A stretch of DNA of 64,000 nt from Allacma fusca. Taxonomy: Eukaryota > Arthropoda > Collembola > Symphypleona > Sminthuridae. Positions within the stretch are counted from its first letter, which is position 1. Every line of letters starts with the position of its first letter. Positions 33,006-43,705 of the stretch are shown one piece after another. The stretch is from assembly GCA_947179485.1 (NCBI GenBank), contig OX359246.1, positions 2,046,001 to 2,110,000 on the forward strand. Direction: 5' to 3'. The position numbers and the translations under genes are program-made. The notes under the pieces are model-generated. The model searched no databases. It worked only from the letters and a program-made list of their open reading frames with translations, and was not told the DNA's origin.

Positions 33006-33341
33006 GTTTGGTTTAGAAATTTTGATAATGATTTTTACCACACCTAAGTACAACATGGACTGGACCCGGGAACGGGACTGGGAACACCAGCTGTGGAAAC
33101 GGGTACGGGTCCAGAACATTTTAAATTTCTGGGTACGGGAACAGAAACAGGTCCGGGTGCGAATTTTTATTAAATTCATGGGAACGAGTACCTAAAATAC
33201 TGTTCCCACTATCACGGGAACGGGTCCGGGTACGGGAACACTTAAGGGGAGTACCCACTGAGTGGGAACAGGAACGGGAACGGGAACAAACTTTTTGTAC
33301 CCATGACGACCACTGGTCCTACATATAAAATGTTTCACTGT

Positions 33342-34714
33342 TCAGCCCAACATGAGAAGATCAACAGCCCCTTCAAAAATACTTTTGTACATGGTCAACA
33401 CCATGGCGTAATCAATGGAGTAATACTCCCCGATCCCAACACTTATGGGCTGCAAGGACGTCAAGGTCTTGTCGAGATCCGGGGCGTTATGAGCCCTCCG
33501 CCTCCAACTTTCCAGAACACTCTCCGATCTAGACCGGATTTTCGAGAAGACAATGAACACAGTGAATAAATAGTACATGTCCAAGAATGCCCCAGCCATC
33601 ATCGCATATCCAAGTACCCCATCCATTCGGACAGCCCCGTAAATAAAGTAGGTTGCCATAACTACGTACGTCCACTCGTTAGAGGGCAGCACGATTGGAC
33701 AGAAGATATGCTTCGCCTTTGCATGAATCACTTGGAGCGCTCTGTAGTTTTGAATGAACTCGACTGGAGAGCGAAGAACCTCCGTTGTGGTGTAGTCTCT
33801 CCCACTCCCATCCTCAAGTCTGGAATAAAAGAATAATTAGTAACCTATAAATACATGTTTTTTGTCAAAAATGTTTCAAAATCATTCTACATAATAAATT
33901 GGAAATCGAAAAAAAAATAATGTAGCTATATTTACTCCAGCTCTTTCAAGATGTAAATTATCGAGAAGAGATACTCCAGTCCAGGAAATAAGTACACGCA
34001 CTGATTGACGCAGAACGCAGTCATAAACAACCCAATCACAATCGCTTGAACCACAGCCAATGGATAGTAAACCCAGTTTGGGAGGTCCAAGGTCCCTGTG
34101 AGTAGCACGGGGATCTGGGGATATATCAATATTATGACTGGAATGGTACTGAATACAATAATTTGCAAATAAAACAAACTGGCAGCGTAAGCACCACTCA
34201 TGTCATGTTTCCTTGAACGTTGCCGTTCCAGCTCCTCGTGTAGTACATATTTTTCTGTACCAAAACAAAAGACAATATGTAAGATTCAAATAGCAGAAAA
34301 TGGGTCACAATTTATTACTAATTTTAATGAAAACGTCCTACCTTGAAACTGTTCACCATACTCAATGAAATCATACGTAAAGCTCGGCATCTCATCCCTG
34401 GTTCTGTAGTAGTTGAGGTACAAGCACAGAGGAAAAATAATAGCGCTGAAAAATAGCATGGAAAGAATGTAGAAAGTAAAATCCTCCTTTGAACCCTCAG
34501 ATTTTTGAGACAACTGCCATGCTCGGACGGCACACCAAACAACACCTACCACGTTATAAAACGTGTTCTCATAAAACCGAAAAAGCCGAAACTTATTTTG
34601 TGTGGGTTGAACACGTTGTTTTTCTTTGGAGTCCCACTCAAAAGGGATTATGTAGAACCAGATTCCCATTGCGTAACCCCGGAATAAATATTCTCTGGCT
34701 ATTGGTCCCAACAT
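33342..34714 (-). CDS. Seven-transmembrane GR-like chemoreceptor GR3, three exons
   Basis: Exons 34714-34342, 34254-33936 and 33819-33342 have exactly the lengths of GR1 (373, 319, 478 bp) and give 389 aa without interruption. Junction residues are EQFQ-EKYVL and LKELE-LEDGS. It belongs with GR4 and GR5 (shared CAVRAWQLSQKSEGSKEDF type sequence, YPQIPVLLTGT) rather than with GR1/GR2. Differences from the others include HEELERQ in exon 2, AKAKHIF in exon 3 and the end YYSIDYAMVLTMYKSIFEG. A hAT element starts 26 bp beyond its stop, and an LTR element is inserted 1.5 kb upstream. Confidence 0.78.
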
Positions 34715-36194
34715 TTCAATGTATTTATTATTCTTATAACAATTGACAATTATGAGTTCTAGTTTGCCTTTATTGGTTTGTCTTTATTAGCGTTAATGTT
34801 CACATGACGTCATTTTCGCAGTGGGTCCACTGACAATTACCATAGCCGCAGCAAATTTATACTGAATTAACGTGTCTGTAGACGCAGGATATGAGAAATA
34901 GTTGATATAGTTCTAAAAGCAGCTTTAATACTGGGCAAAACAAGAGTGTACCTTGTGCTAAAGGACTTGAATATTAAATTTTAAAGGTGGGCAACGTTTT
35001 ATAATTCGTTAAGGAAATGCCAGAAATTCATATGCACAAATACGGGGACCTTCACTTCACGTGTCAGGTCTTTAAGATGAAAATTCAAACCATTTCAACT
35101 TGAGAAACTTATATATTACGTGCAGGCACTTCGTAATAGGTGGGACAGGGGGGGACTTTGTCCCAACTAAAATAATCGCCAGGAGGGTCCTATAACATTT
35201 TGATGACTTGTTCTTACTAAAAATGTTAAGAAACCTCAAAATTTGCTAAAATCTTTCATAATATTATTGATTGTGTTTAAGACGAAATTAGGTCACTCTA
35301 CTTAATCTAAACGAATATGTTTTCGCCGCGTTGATAAATATTTTTGTCACTCCAGCTCACAAAATACATGCTGAGATTGGTTTATTAAGGTAACTATCTA
35401 ATTATGTGACTCAAAGATTCGCAGTCTAAATTATTCAAAACCTTAAACATGACAATAACTATAGTCATTCTACCTAAGAGGCAGAATCGTACAAAAAATT
35501 TTTGTTCCGATTCCGGTCCGGAAAAATACTTTGGTCTAGTTGAAATTCGAAACCATTTGATTGTTACCAATGTTTTAAATTTATGCCGGACCAGTGAATC
35601 TGTTCCGAAATTTCGGACCGAACGTTTTTATCGGACCAAATTATAAACTTGAAGGATTTTCCCAAGCTGATACTATTGAAAAGGTAACCAATGAGCATAA
35701 AAACTTCAATCAAATACGTTTACTTAAGTTATATTGTTTATCTTAAAATATACGTGGGTTAGAAGTTGCTTCGGATCCATAAATATTTGCTACAAATTTG
35801 TATGTCAAGCCCAACGGATGAAACAGAACATGCGCTTCTGATCCAATTAATCCAGCAGAGCATATTCCTTGGCCCAGGATTGTGAAACCCACCACATGGT
35901 ATGGTCCTTCCCTTACAATTGCACAAAAGCAGACAACAAATTAAAGAATTGACCAACCGATTCCCAGACTAGCTCTCAATCAATTCAAGGGTTTTAAGGT
36001 ATCTAAAATATTTAATTTCAAAAAAATTTGCTAGAACTTGTAGTTTGCAATAAAATATCTTTGCTGTTTGTTCTGAAAGTTTTATTTTAATTTGCAAGAG
36101 AGATTCTCAAAACGGTCAAATTCGGTCAACAATGATAGGATCAATACAACGGCTGTTTATATGTATAACCGTTTATGTATAATTAGATACATAC
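34715..36194. other. GR3 upstream DNA
   Basis: No gene. It matches parts of the upstream DNA of GR4 and GR5. About 35490-35645 (TTCCGATTCCGGTCCGGAAA.., GGACCGAACG..) looks like a decayed transposon end, but I cannot define borders. The flank goes on after the LTR element at 46429. Confidence 0.45.
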
Positions 36195-36738
36195 TGTTAT
36201 TATTAATATTGTAGTTGATGGTTCGTAATGGTGAAAAATGTAATGAAGAGCTGATTATGGAATTAATATGGGAAATATAAATGGAATTGTGTGTGAGAGC
36301 CGAGATGATGGGGAAAATGTAGACGGTAGAGATTCACAAGCTGGCTGTGAGGGATTTCGGGAGTATGTCTCAAGATAGGGAAAATGAGATGCGTATGTTG
36401 TTATAAGGGTTTGTTCTCACGGTATACTTTATTTACATATAGTGCTTGATTTGATACACTTAGTTGGTCTCACACGCGTTCCCTCGCTCTGCTTAGCTCA
36501 AGATCTGACGTTGCTCTCCTCTCTCGTACCTACGGAGGCACGAAGTTTTATACGGAGGTGAGCTCACAAGAGCCCACCTCCAGTATTCACAAAGGTTTTC
36601 ATTTTGACCAATAATATTAGGTTAAAGTAAGTACCTAACACTTTTCCCATGGAAAGTTTACATCTTAACAGTACATATATGTACATTAATGTTAACGTTA
36701 CATTTATTAAGTGTTAAGAAACCAGATATCGGTTAACA
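36195..36738 (-). repeat. 3' LTR
   Basis: In the element's orientation a TATAAAA lies at 36552-36546 and AATAAA at 36433-36428, a normal promoter-to-polyA spacing. Just upstream of the TATA box is a near-perfect hairpin (36557-36582, GAGGTGAGCTC against GAGCCCACCTC), possibly a regulatory site. On the plus strand this LTR lies just upstream of the candidate antisense gene. Confidence 0.9.
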
Positions 36739-36974
36739 TTCTACGGGGAAGGGGAAACAATGTCCCCATTGTTTAAAAGGTAGGAACTGTAACAAATTTT
36801 TTGTACCGTTGGTATTTTTAGTCCGCTTCTATCTTAAACTGGGACGACGTAGTTTCTTTTTCCTCTGGTTTTCTTGGCTTGAACTCTTTCCACTGGAGTT
36901 GAATAAACTTTTTCAGCTCTGTAAATACTATTTCTTGAAATTTTATCATTTTAACATATAATATTCGTATTAAA

Positions 36975-37906
36975 ATGTGTATTATCATTAGAACATCGTT
37001 AGTTTTAGACACTAGTAGTACAATCAGTCAGTATATACTTCCTGGAGTGGCAGAAAATTCTGTCCCCAGAATTCTTAAGACAGAATTGAGTAACATTTGG
37101 AGAGGGAATTCGCAAGATGGAGACCTTATATACGGTGAGTGACAATTTTGTATTGGGTTAGTGAGATTGAAATTGAAAAATAGCTTATAGTATGAACTTT
37201 AAAGTGTGTGTATAACAGATTTTACAGAAATTTTGTGTGTGTACAGGGTGTCTAATGGGAAGAGGCGAAATGTAGTGATCAGCTACAAATTCTTGAAATA
37301 AGGAAAATGTGTTGGGAGCTGCAGCTCATAGTACATAGGTATAGAATTAGGACAAAAATTACTAAGTGTGTAATATAAGAATGTGATGTGTGAGAATTAT
37401 GTTAAAGTGGTTGTGAAGCTAGGAAAAATTGTTAGTAATGAAATATAATAATTTTTTTTTGTATTTTTCTTGATTGTAGATGACTTGCAAATGTCATGGC
37501 GTCCCATGTGTGCTTGCAGTTGCATCATAGAGGGTGCTGACCTGAACATCCGTGAATGTGGGTCATGTTGTGAAGTCTGCAAAAGTGAGTGAGGAATTTT
37601 GCTGGAACTCAAAAGAAATGTGCACATTAGTATTTGTCTCAGAATAAAATTATAATGCAGGGTTTATAATGTTATAGGGTGACAACGGAAGACTGTGGGC
37701 TGGTGCTGATCATCAATGAAGAATTTGTGAAGTTCCAGTTAATATGATTTTTGTTCTTCGTACAGTGTTCCTTTTTTTCTTTCTTGACTTTATTATTTTT
37801 GATAGGAGTACGGGTCTGCGGTTGTCTTGCCCTTGCAATTCGTAGATCCAGGGAATCTGTTGATGAAGTTGGTCATTGTACAATGTATTGTGTGTTCACA
37901 TTATGA
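36975..37906 (+). CDS. Candidate antisense three-exon gene for a cysteine-rich 121-aa protein
   Basis: On the strand opposite gag-pol, 236 bp from the 3' LTR, three exons can be joined: 36975-37134, 37480-37584 and 37806-37906. Both donors are GTGAGT; both acceptors follow long T-rich tracts and read TGTAG and GATAG. The frame is kept across both introns (phase 1 each time) to a TGA at 37904. Exon 2 ends and exon 3 begins in a cysteine cluster: CACSC, then about 11 residues, CGSCCEVC, RVRV, CGC, and later HCTMYC. Such spacing suggests a disulphide-rich or zinc-binding fold; I recognise no family. Exon 1 has only a weak hydrophobic start, so the true start may lie further upstream, perhaps in the LTR. 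AATAAA lies near 38285. Without transcript data this stays a prediction. Confidence 0.45.
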
Positions 37907-38503
37907 GCAGTAGATGCTTGAGGGTTCAATTTATTAAATTGCGGTCCAAGTGCTCAGAGTGACTCGGGGACCTTTGCCTGGTAATGGCAAGCTAGTGTTT
38001 AATAATGTGGGACAAGTTCATTGTACATGGAATGGAGACAGATGACCGAGGATGTGACCTTTGATAAGGCACAGATTATTATTATTGACTTTGCTGTAGT
38101 TTTTCTTGATACATGACTTCTGGTTAACTAAAGATGACACGCCATGATGTGAAACCTTTAGAAGGGCCGAGTGTCAAGGGGGAAAGGTCACCTCGTGAGG
38201 GAGGGGTGACCTTCCACTTAGGGGGGGTTGGGGGGGAAACCCTCGGGTGGTATGACCGTATACGGGTCACGCCAAAATTTTCCTTGAATAAAGACTTGTA
38301 AATTTTGAGGTCAAAAGAGGTCAGTGAACCTATAGTAGCATGATGTACTGTGTTGAATTTCTGATTTGTAAACGACTCCGAAATGGGAGTTGTATGTGTT
38401 GTGTGTGGAATAAAAGTTGTACTGTAACTGAAGGGGTGTTCAAGAAATTTGCTGAGCATAGAGCATATACTTATAAATGGAGCTGGATCCGATATCCGTG
38501 TTG
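37907..38503. other. 3' non-coding region of the LTR element
   Basis: In the element's direction this follows the pol stop codon. No env-like hydrophobic frame is present; the 111-codon minus-strand frame at 38124-38459 is rich in S, T and P and shows no motif. A G-rich tract (GGGGGGGTTGGGGGGG-like) lies near 38220. Confidence 0.5.
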
Positions 38504-41500
38504 TTACAGTTGATAACTGTGATTATTTGTAGGGCAAATTGTTGTGAAGTTGAATAGGTTATCCATAGTATGGATATTCGTTCTCGTGCTACGTCTAAAT
38601 TCTGTATCTGTTCGGGAATAAAAATCTGTGGGTAATATTTGTTGAGACTCTTGTTCCAAGAGCTGTTGCTGGGTTCTCCTAACACGTTTATTAGGAATTG
38701 TTATAGAGGAGGAACGAGGAATTTCCACAGTAGAATTTTTAGGTGCAGACAATAGTGCTTCTCTATAGGTAGGTTTATGAGGCTGCTCTTGAATTTCTGG
38801 AGGAATTGTAGGAGGTTGTTGAACGGGGAATGGAGGCACTGTATCCCGTAATGGGAATGCGTGATCTTCTGGTGTAGATAAATCAGGTTCACGAATAAGT
38901 TCAGGCGGACTGGAGGGCTGTGCAGAAATAATTTCAGGGATTACTTGAGGTTCTGGAGAAGGTAGTTCGCCTGGAGATTTAGTGAGTTCTTGAGGAATTT
39001 CCTTTAGGTTTGTAGAAGGGTCTTGTTCTGGAGGCGTATAGTCATTATGGAGGAGCGATTTAGTATCAAAAACATTGGGACGTTGATGGAATAGTTTCAA
39101 TCTTGACACATGAACTGTTAGGGTTTTAACGGTGTTACCAACAGATCCTCTAATAGTGTAGTTGACCTCAGAGGGTTGGTCAATAACAGAAAAGGGACCT
39201 TTCCATCTGGGCAGTAATTTGGTACTCGTTCCAGGTTGGACTGAAGTATGTTGAAGGAGTACATTATCTCCAATGTTGTAATTTACTGTTCGTTTAGATT
39301 TATTTACGCGTTCAGCGTACTTCTCTCTTTGACGGGTTAAAATTTCTTGGGTAGTCTTCCATAGAGTAGTCATGTCGTGGACGTTCCGGTTTTCTGGAGT
39401 AAAAGTAGGGAATGCATTTCTCAGTGGAGTGCGTGCATGAAAACCGTGCAGCACATAGAATGGTGTAAAACCGTGGGAGCTGTGAACTGAGTTATTAAGA
39501 TGGAATGTAATTGCAGGAATAGCATGGGGCCAATCAGCCTTGTTTTCAGCTCTGTAGATGGAAATGAGATCACCTAAGGTCTGATGTGTACGCTCACAGA
39601 GCCCTTGGCTCTGTGGGCGGAAGGCCGTGGAATGCTGGATTTTAAAATCGAAGATTTTACTAAGTTCGGTAATAACTACATTATTGAACTCTGTGCCTTG
39701 GTCGGACTGGATTATTTCTGGGAGGGAGTAGACTGCTGCTATTTTGTTGAAAATGAATCGTGCTATAGCGTGAGCATCTGCTGTGGGTACAACCTCAGCT
39801 ACAAGAAATTTTGTTAAGTAACAAATTGCAGTAATTATATATCTTGGACGTCCATCTTTATTTGTTAATGGACCCTGGACGTCAATTTGTATTCTCTCAA
39901 AAGGTCTGAGGGGAATAGGAATAAATTGAAACTCTCCTGGCTGCTTTTGTCCACGGGGAGATTTTCTTTCTTGACAAAATGTACATGATTGTATAAATTC
40001 CTTGATGTCTTTACTCATGGTTTTCCAGTAGTAGCTCTGTGCTATTTCCTTCAGAGCTTTGGTGTGTCCTGTGTGGGACACGGGGTTATGGTGGCGTTTA
40101 ATTATATCTGTTATCATGTGTTGTGGTATCATGAGCAGGGATTTTTCTCCAAGTTTTTTGTTATGCCTATACAGAATATTATCGTATAGAGCGTATGTTG
40201 AACGTACTCTCCAGTTTGTTGGAAGCTTATTAATTATATCCAGGAGTGCTGGATCTTTTGCCTGTTCTTGTTGGAGAGTACCAATGTCTATTGTATGAAC
40301 GGAGAGGCATGCTTCATCGTCGGTCTGGGAGTGTGTAGGCTCTTGGAAAGGATTGCGGCTGAGGCAATCGGCGACCTTATGAGTTGTACCCTTGACATAT
40401 TTTATAGTAACGTCGTAGGGCATCAATAGAAGTTGCAGTCGTTGTAGCTTGGGGTCCAAGCTATCCTTACTCTTCATGATATAGCATAAGCTATGATGAT
40501 CTGTGCGCACTGTAAAGTGTATCCCAAGTAAGTACTCTTTTAGCTTCATGACTGACCATGTAATGGCCAGAAGTTCTAAAAGTCGTATATGATACTTAGC
40601 CTCATATTTATTTAAACGCCGGCTGAGGAAGAAAACTGGATGTTCTAAACCATCGGGATGAAGTTGTGTCATGTAGGCTCCAAGTCCTTGGTAGGAGGCG
40701 TCTGTGTATAAAAATGTTTCCTTTTGGGGATCATAGTGTGCTAAGACTGGTTTGCATAACAATAGATTTTTGAGAGCTTGAAATGCTTGATCACATTCGT
40801 GAGTCCACAGGAACGGGGTGTTCTTTTTTGTGAGTTCCCGTAATGGTGCTGCTATATGTGCAAAATTGGGCACAAATCTTCGGAAGAAGTTAGCCATTCC
40901 GAGGAAAGACTGGACAGAAGTAATATTAGTTGGGGCAGGCATCATCCGTAAACCATTAAGGTTATCATCATATGGTTGTATGCCGTAAGCGGTGACAGTA
41001 AAACCAAGAAGGTTGATAGTTTCATACCCAAATTTGCACTTCTCAGGTTGAAACTTGAGGTTGTGTTCGCTAAATCGATTAAATATTTTTCTCAGCTTAG
41101 AAACGTGGTCATCAATGGTGGTGCTTGCGATGACAATGTCATCAACATAAGCTAGAGCGGTATTGTATTTGAGATCTGCCAGAATAACATCTATCACCCG
41201 GCAAAAATGAGAGGGGGAATTGCGTGTTCCAAATGGCATGTCCTTATATTGATACTGTCCATTTCTGGTGATGAAGCTGAGTTTTTCTCTGGAGGCGGGT
41301 TCCACTGTTATCTGATGGAACCCTGACGCGAGGTCTAGAGTTGAAAAATACTTTTTATTCTGGAGACGACGGAGAATCTCGTCAATGCTGGGCAGGGGCC
41401 AATGCATAGGTTTAGTAATGGCGTTGAGTGATCGGAAATCAATAACCATTCGTGGCTTGCGGACTCCCTGGTCATTGGGTTTTTTGAAGACAATGATGAC

Positions 41501-43000
41501 AGGGCTTGAGAAGGGTGACGTGGATGGCTCGATAATGTTATTATCGAGTAATTTCTTAACTTCGGCGTCAATGATGGCGTCCTGGTATGAGGAGGTTTTG
41601 TAAGGTTTATGAGCCACTATACCTCCAGACTGTAGTTCAACTTTGAATGGTATTGTGGAACATTTTCCGAGCTCATTGGCGTTGAAGGCAAAAGAGTTCC
41701 TGTATTCTCGTAACAACGTACGTAGTTTAAATTGGTCATTAGTGTTGAGCTCCGGATTTATTTTGAATGATGCTATTTCATTTTCCAATTGTGAAGTATT
41801 GATTGCATTTATAGGGATTGGGTGCATAGAATTATCGTGAATGTCGAGTGGGGTTAAATGTCCTAAACCTAGACCGTCTGGTAAGGTTACAGTCATGGAA
41901 GTTGGATTGGTGAGAATGAAGAATTTGGAATTTGGAGAGAGGACTGCATGAGGAGCAAGAAGGTGATATTGTGTATGCAATGAGTCATGAGGTTGGAAAT
42001 ATACAGGCGAAGTTTGGTCAATGGAGTGTATGGTGGCAATGGTTGCATGAGACCTGGGTGAAATGACCTGTGTTCCATGGACGCGGAGAACATCGTCTTC
42101 CATGGTATTGGAAACACACAGAATTGTTGTAAATTTAGACGTTGTAGAGGGTTTAGCTAAGACAGATGATATTGGAGTAGGTGTAGTTTTGAGAGTAATT
42201 CTTCGGGAGGTAGAAATACGTCGGCGAAGTGGATGGGTTGAGCGATGGAAGTATTCCTGGTCTGTCTCATCAGAAGACATGTCTGGAGTTGGAGAATATT
42301 TTCCTCGATGTGGGGAATATTTAACTCCATGTTGAGGTTGAATTTTCGTTGTAGAAATTGTCTGCGAAGCTGTGTCATGAAAAATAGGAAGAGTTTGAGT
42401 AGACGTAGAGACTGGAAAAGAGGTCACAGGTGGCATAGGGGATGCGAACCAAGGGTTGGGCAGGAAGTTAACATCCTGGTCTTTGTGAGAAGGAGATTTA
42501 TTTGACAGCTGTGTTCTCGTTGGTAAGTGTTGTAAGGTATCTACTGGAATTTCGCATTGTGCCTTAAGTGCATTATCGTGTTGTAGGAGCGTATGGATTA
42601 ACGGAATGTGTCCCGTAAACTTGTTGAAGATGGTATTGTCTTGAGTATTGATGACGAAACCTCCTTTGGAGTATAGAAAATCGGTTCCCAGGATGCAGCG
42701 AATAGCTGTGGAAGGAGCGATGATAAATGGGTGTAGAAATGTAGAGTTGCCTATCTTGATTTTTACAAGGGCGAGTCCAGTATTGGACATGGTATTTCCG
42801 GAGGCATCTATGAGGGTGAGATTGTTGTTTGTGATTTGAGTACCAGGAGGTACGTATGAGGGATGTATCAAGGAGGCAGCTGCTCCTGTGTCGATAAGAC
42901 ACGGGAGGCTTATTCCGTTTATACTTATAATGATTTTAAGTGAACACGAAAGTGAGTGTACAGTGATGTGAGTAGTACATTCTGTATTAATGGAAGGAAT
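38504..43000 (-). CDS. pol: LTR element pol: protease, reverse transcriptase, RNase H, integrase
   Basis: The frame is open from before 43000 to 38504; its first ATG (42871) lies after the protease active site, so translation must enter by frameshift from gag. Motifs in order: protease DTGA (about 42892) with the matching ILGTDFL; reverse transcriptase LDLASGFHQ and YVDD (about 41145); RNase H TDASYQGLG, then the conserved E and TDHHSL; integrase HH-CC finger (GHTKAL..CTFCQ), catalytic IQIDVQGP, QSDQGTEF and CERTHQT; and the GPF-type module RWKGPF. The tail of about 200 residues after this is P/E-rich. All catalytic residues I can check are present, so the enzyme set looks intact. Confidence 0.92.
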   Translation of the reverse strand: MPSINTECTTHITVHSLSCSLKIIISINGISLPCLIDTGAAASLIHPSYVPPGTQITNNNLTLIDASGNTMSNTGLALVKIKIGNSTFLHPFIIAPSTAIRCILGTDFLYSKGGFVINTQDNTIFNKFTGHIPLIHTLLQHDNALKAQCEIPVDTLQHLPTRTQLSNKSPSHKDQDVNFLPNPWFASPMPPVTSFPVSTSTQTLPIFHDTASQTISTTKIQPQHGVKYSPHRGKYSPTPDMSSDETDQEYFHRSTHPLRRRISTSRRITLKTTPTPISSVLAKPSTTSKFTTILCVSNTMEDDVLRVHGTQVISPRSHATIATIHSIDQTSPVYFQPHDSLHTQYHLLAPHAVLSPNSKFFILTNPTSMTVTLPDGLGLGHLTPLDIHDNSMHPIPINAINTSQLENEIASFKINPELNTNDQFKLRTLLREYRNSFAFNANELGKCSTIPFKVELQSGGIVAHKPYKTSSYQDAIIDAEVKKLLDNNIIEPSTSPFSSPVIIVFKKPNDQGVRKPRMVIDFRSLNAITKPMHWPLPSIDEILRRLQNKKYFSTLDLASGFHQITVEPASREKLSFITRNGQYQYKDMPFGTRNSPSHFCRVIDVILADLKYNTALAYVDDIVIASTTIDDHVSKLRKIFNRFSEHNLKFQPEKCKFGYETINLLGFTVTAYGIQPYDDNLNGLRMMPAPTNITSVQSFLGMANFFRRFVPNFAHIAAPLRELTKKNTPFLWTHECDQAFQALKNLLLCKPVLAHYDPQKETFLYTDASYQGLGAYMTQLHPDGLEHPVFFLSRRLNKYEAKYHIRLLELLAITWSVMKLKEYLLGIHFTVRTDHHSLCYIMKSKDSLDPKLQRLQLLLMPYDVTIKYVKGTTHKVADCLSRNPFQEPTHSQTDDEACLSVHTIDIGTLQQEQAKDPALLDIINKLPTNWRVRSTYALYDNILYRHNKKLGEKSLLMIPQHMITDIIKRHHNPVSHTGHTKALKEIAQSYYWKTMSKDIKEFIQSCTFCQERKSPRGQKQPGEFQFIPIPLRPFERIQIDVQGPLTNKDGRPRYIITAICYLTKFLVAEVVPTADAHAIARFIFNKIAAVYSLPEIIQSDQGTEFNNVVITELSKIFDFKIQHSTAFRPQSQGLCERTHQTLGDLISIYRAENKADWPHAIPAITFHLNNSVHSSHGFTPFYVLHGFHARTPLRNAFPTFTPENRNVHDMTTLWKTTQEILTRQREKYAERVNKSKRTVNYNIGDNVLLQHTSVQPGTSTKLLPRWKGPFSVIDQPSEVNYTIRGSVGNTVKTLTVHVSRLKLFHQRPNVFDTKSLLHNDYTPPEQDPSTNLKEIPQELTKSPGELPSPEPQVIPEIISAQPSSPPELIREPDLSTPEDHAFPLRDTVPPFPVQQPPTIPPEIQEQPHKPTYREALLSAPKNSTVEIPRSSSITIPNKRVRRTQQQLLEQESQQILPTDFYSRTDTEFRRSTRTNIHTMDNLFNFTTICPTNNHSYQL

Positions 43001-43002
43001 TA

Positions 43003-43705
43003 TTATTGGCTGTCTTGTGAGTTTTGGTGGTCTGCAGCTTGTATAGGTAGAAGCTGGCGTCGGGGCAGGCCTTGTGGAGCCTGCCCGTTGGAGTTTAAAG
43101 GCTGGTTCTGTAGTTGTTGTTGTCTTTCTTCACGTCGTCGTTGCATATATTGTGGAAATTGTTGGTAATGTATAGCAACTGGCTGTCTGCAACGGTTAGC
43201 ATGATGGCCTGGACGGGAGCAACGACCGCAAATTTCTGGGGATTGAGAAGTTGGAATTTGAGGTTGAGTAGGCTGAGTTGGGCAATACCTTGCTGTGTGG
43301 CCTGTTTGGTTACACTTGTAACACGTGTAGGTTCGTTGAATGTTAGAACCTAGTCCAGGTTGAAAATTGTTGTACTGTGAGCGCTGTGGCTGAGCATGTT
43401 GAGTGACTGCCATAATGGGAGTATCTTTAGCTTCCAATTTTTCTATTTTCTCGAGAAGCGTGGCCAGCGTTTTTTCTAATGATGTAGGAAGAACCGGAGT
43501 TGTAAGAGTAACAGCATTGTGGTCTGTATGGGGAGTAGTGCATGATTCATAGTCGCGTAGGGCGTCTAAGAGATGAGTAAAGTTTTTAATTTTCAGATTC
43601 TTGCTGGTTATGAAAATTTTAACGGTGGTGTCGAGTTTTTCCAACAATGTTTTCACGGTAGTAGCCTCTGGAAATGTTGACCAGTCCGTACCGGCAGCAG
43701 ACTTC
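43003..43705 (-). CDS. gag: LTR element gag, nucleocapsid part in a shifted frame
   Basis: This frame continues gag after its stop codon and holds two RNA-binding zinc knuckles, CYKCNQTGHTARYC and CGRCSRPGHHANRC, both CX2CX4HX4C. It is open from about 43725 to 43003 and has no good ATG at its beginning, so it is probably reached from the upstream gag frame by a -1 shift between 43725 and 43706 rather than started on its own. A coiled-coil-like stretch TLATLLEKIEKLEAK precedes the knuckles. It overlaps the pol frame, which again lies in the -1 frame. Confidence 0.8.

Larger units (their letters stand above)
31382..33315. mobile_element. hAT element, GGGAACGGGTAC family, with nested hAT element
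   Basis: Ends CAGTGGTCGTCACGGGAACG and, reversed, CAGTGGTCGTCATGGGTACA. Perfect 8-bp duplications GTCCTACA flank it (31374-31381, 33316-33323). Its outer 200-250 bp are variations on GGGAACGGGTACGGGAAC. The frames that stay open there are composition artefacts. A second hAT element is nested at 32276-33005. The insertion lies 26 bp past the GR3 stop codon, so it may alter that gene's 3' end. Confidence 0.9.

Noticed and set aside
31384..33195. Paired open frames on both strands at 31377-31605 and 32958-33195
   Set aside because: They fall in the GGGAACGGGTAC and ATTCCG arrays of hAT ends; the peptides are simple repeats.
37397..38459. Envelope-like gene between pol and the 3' LTR in the sense direction
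   Set aside because: Sense-strand frames are short and have no signal peptide, furin-like site or membrane anchor.
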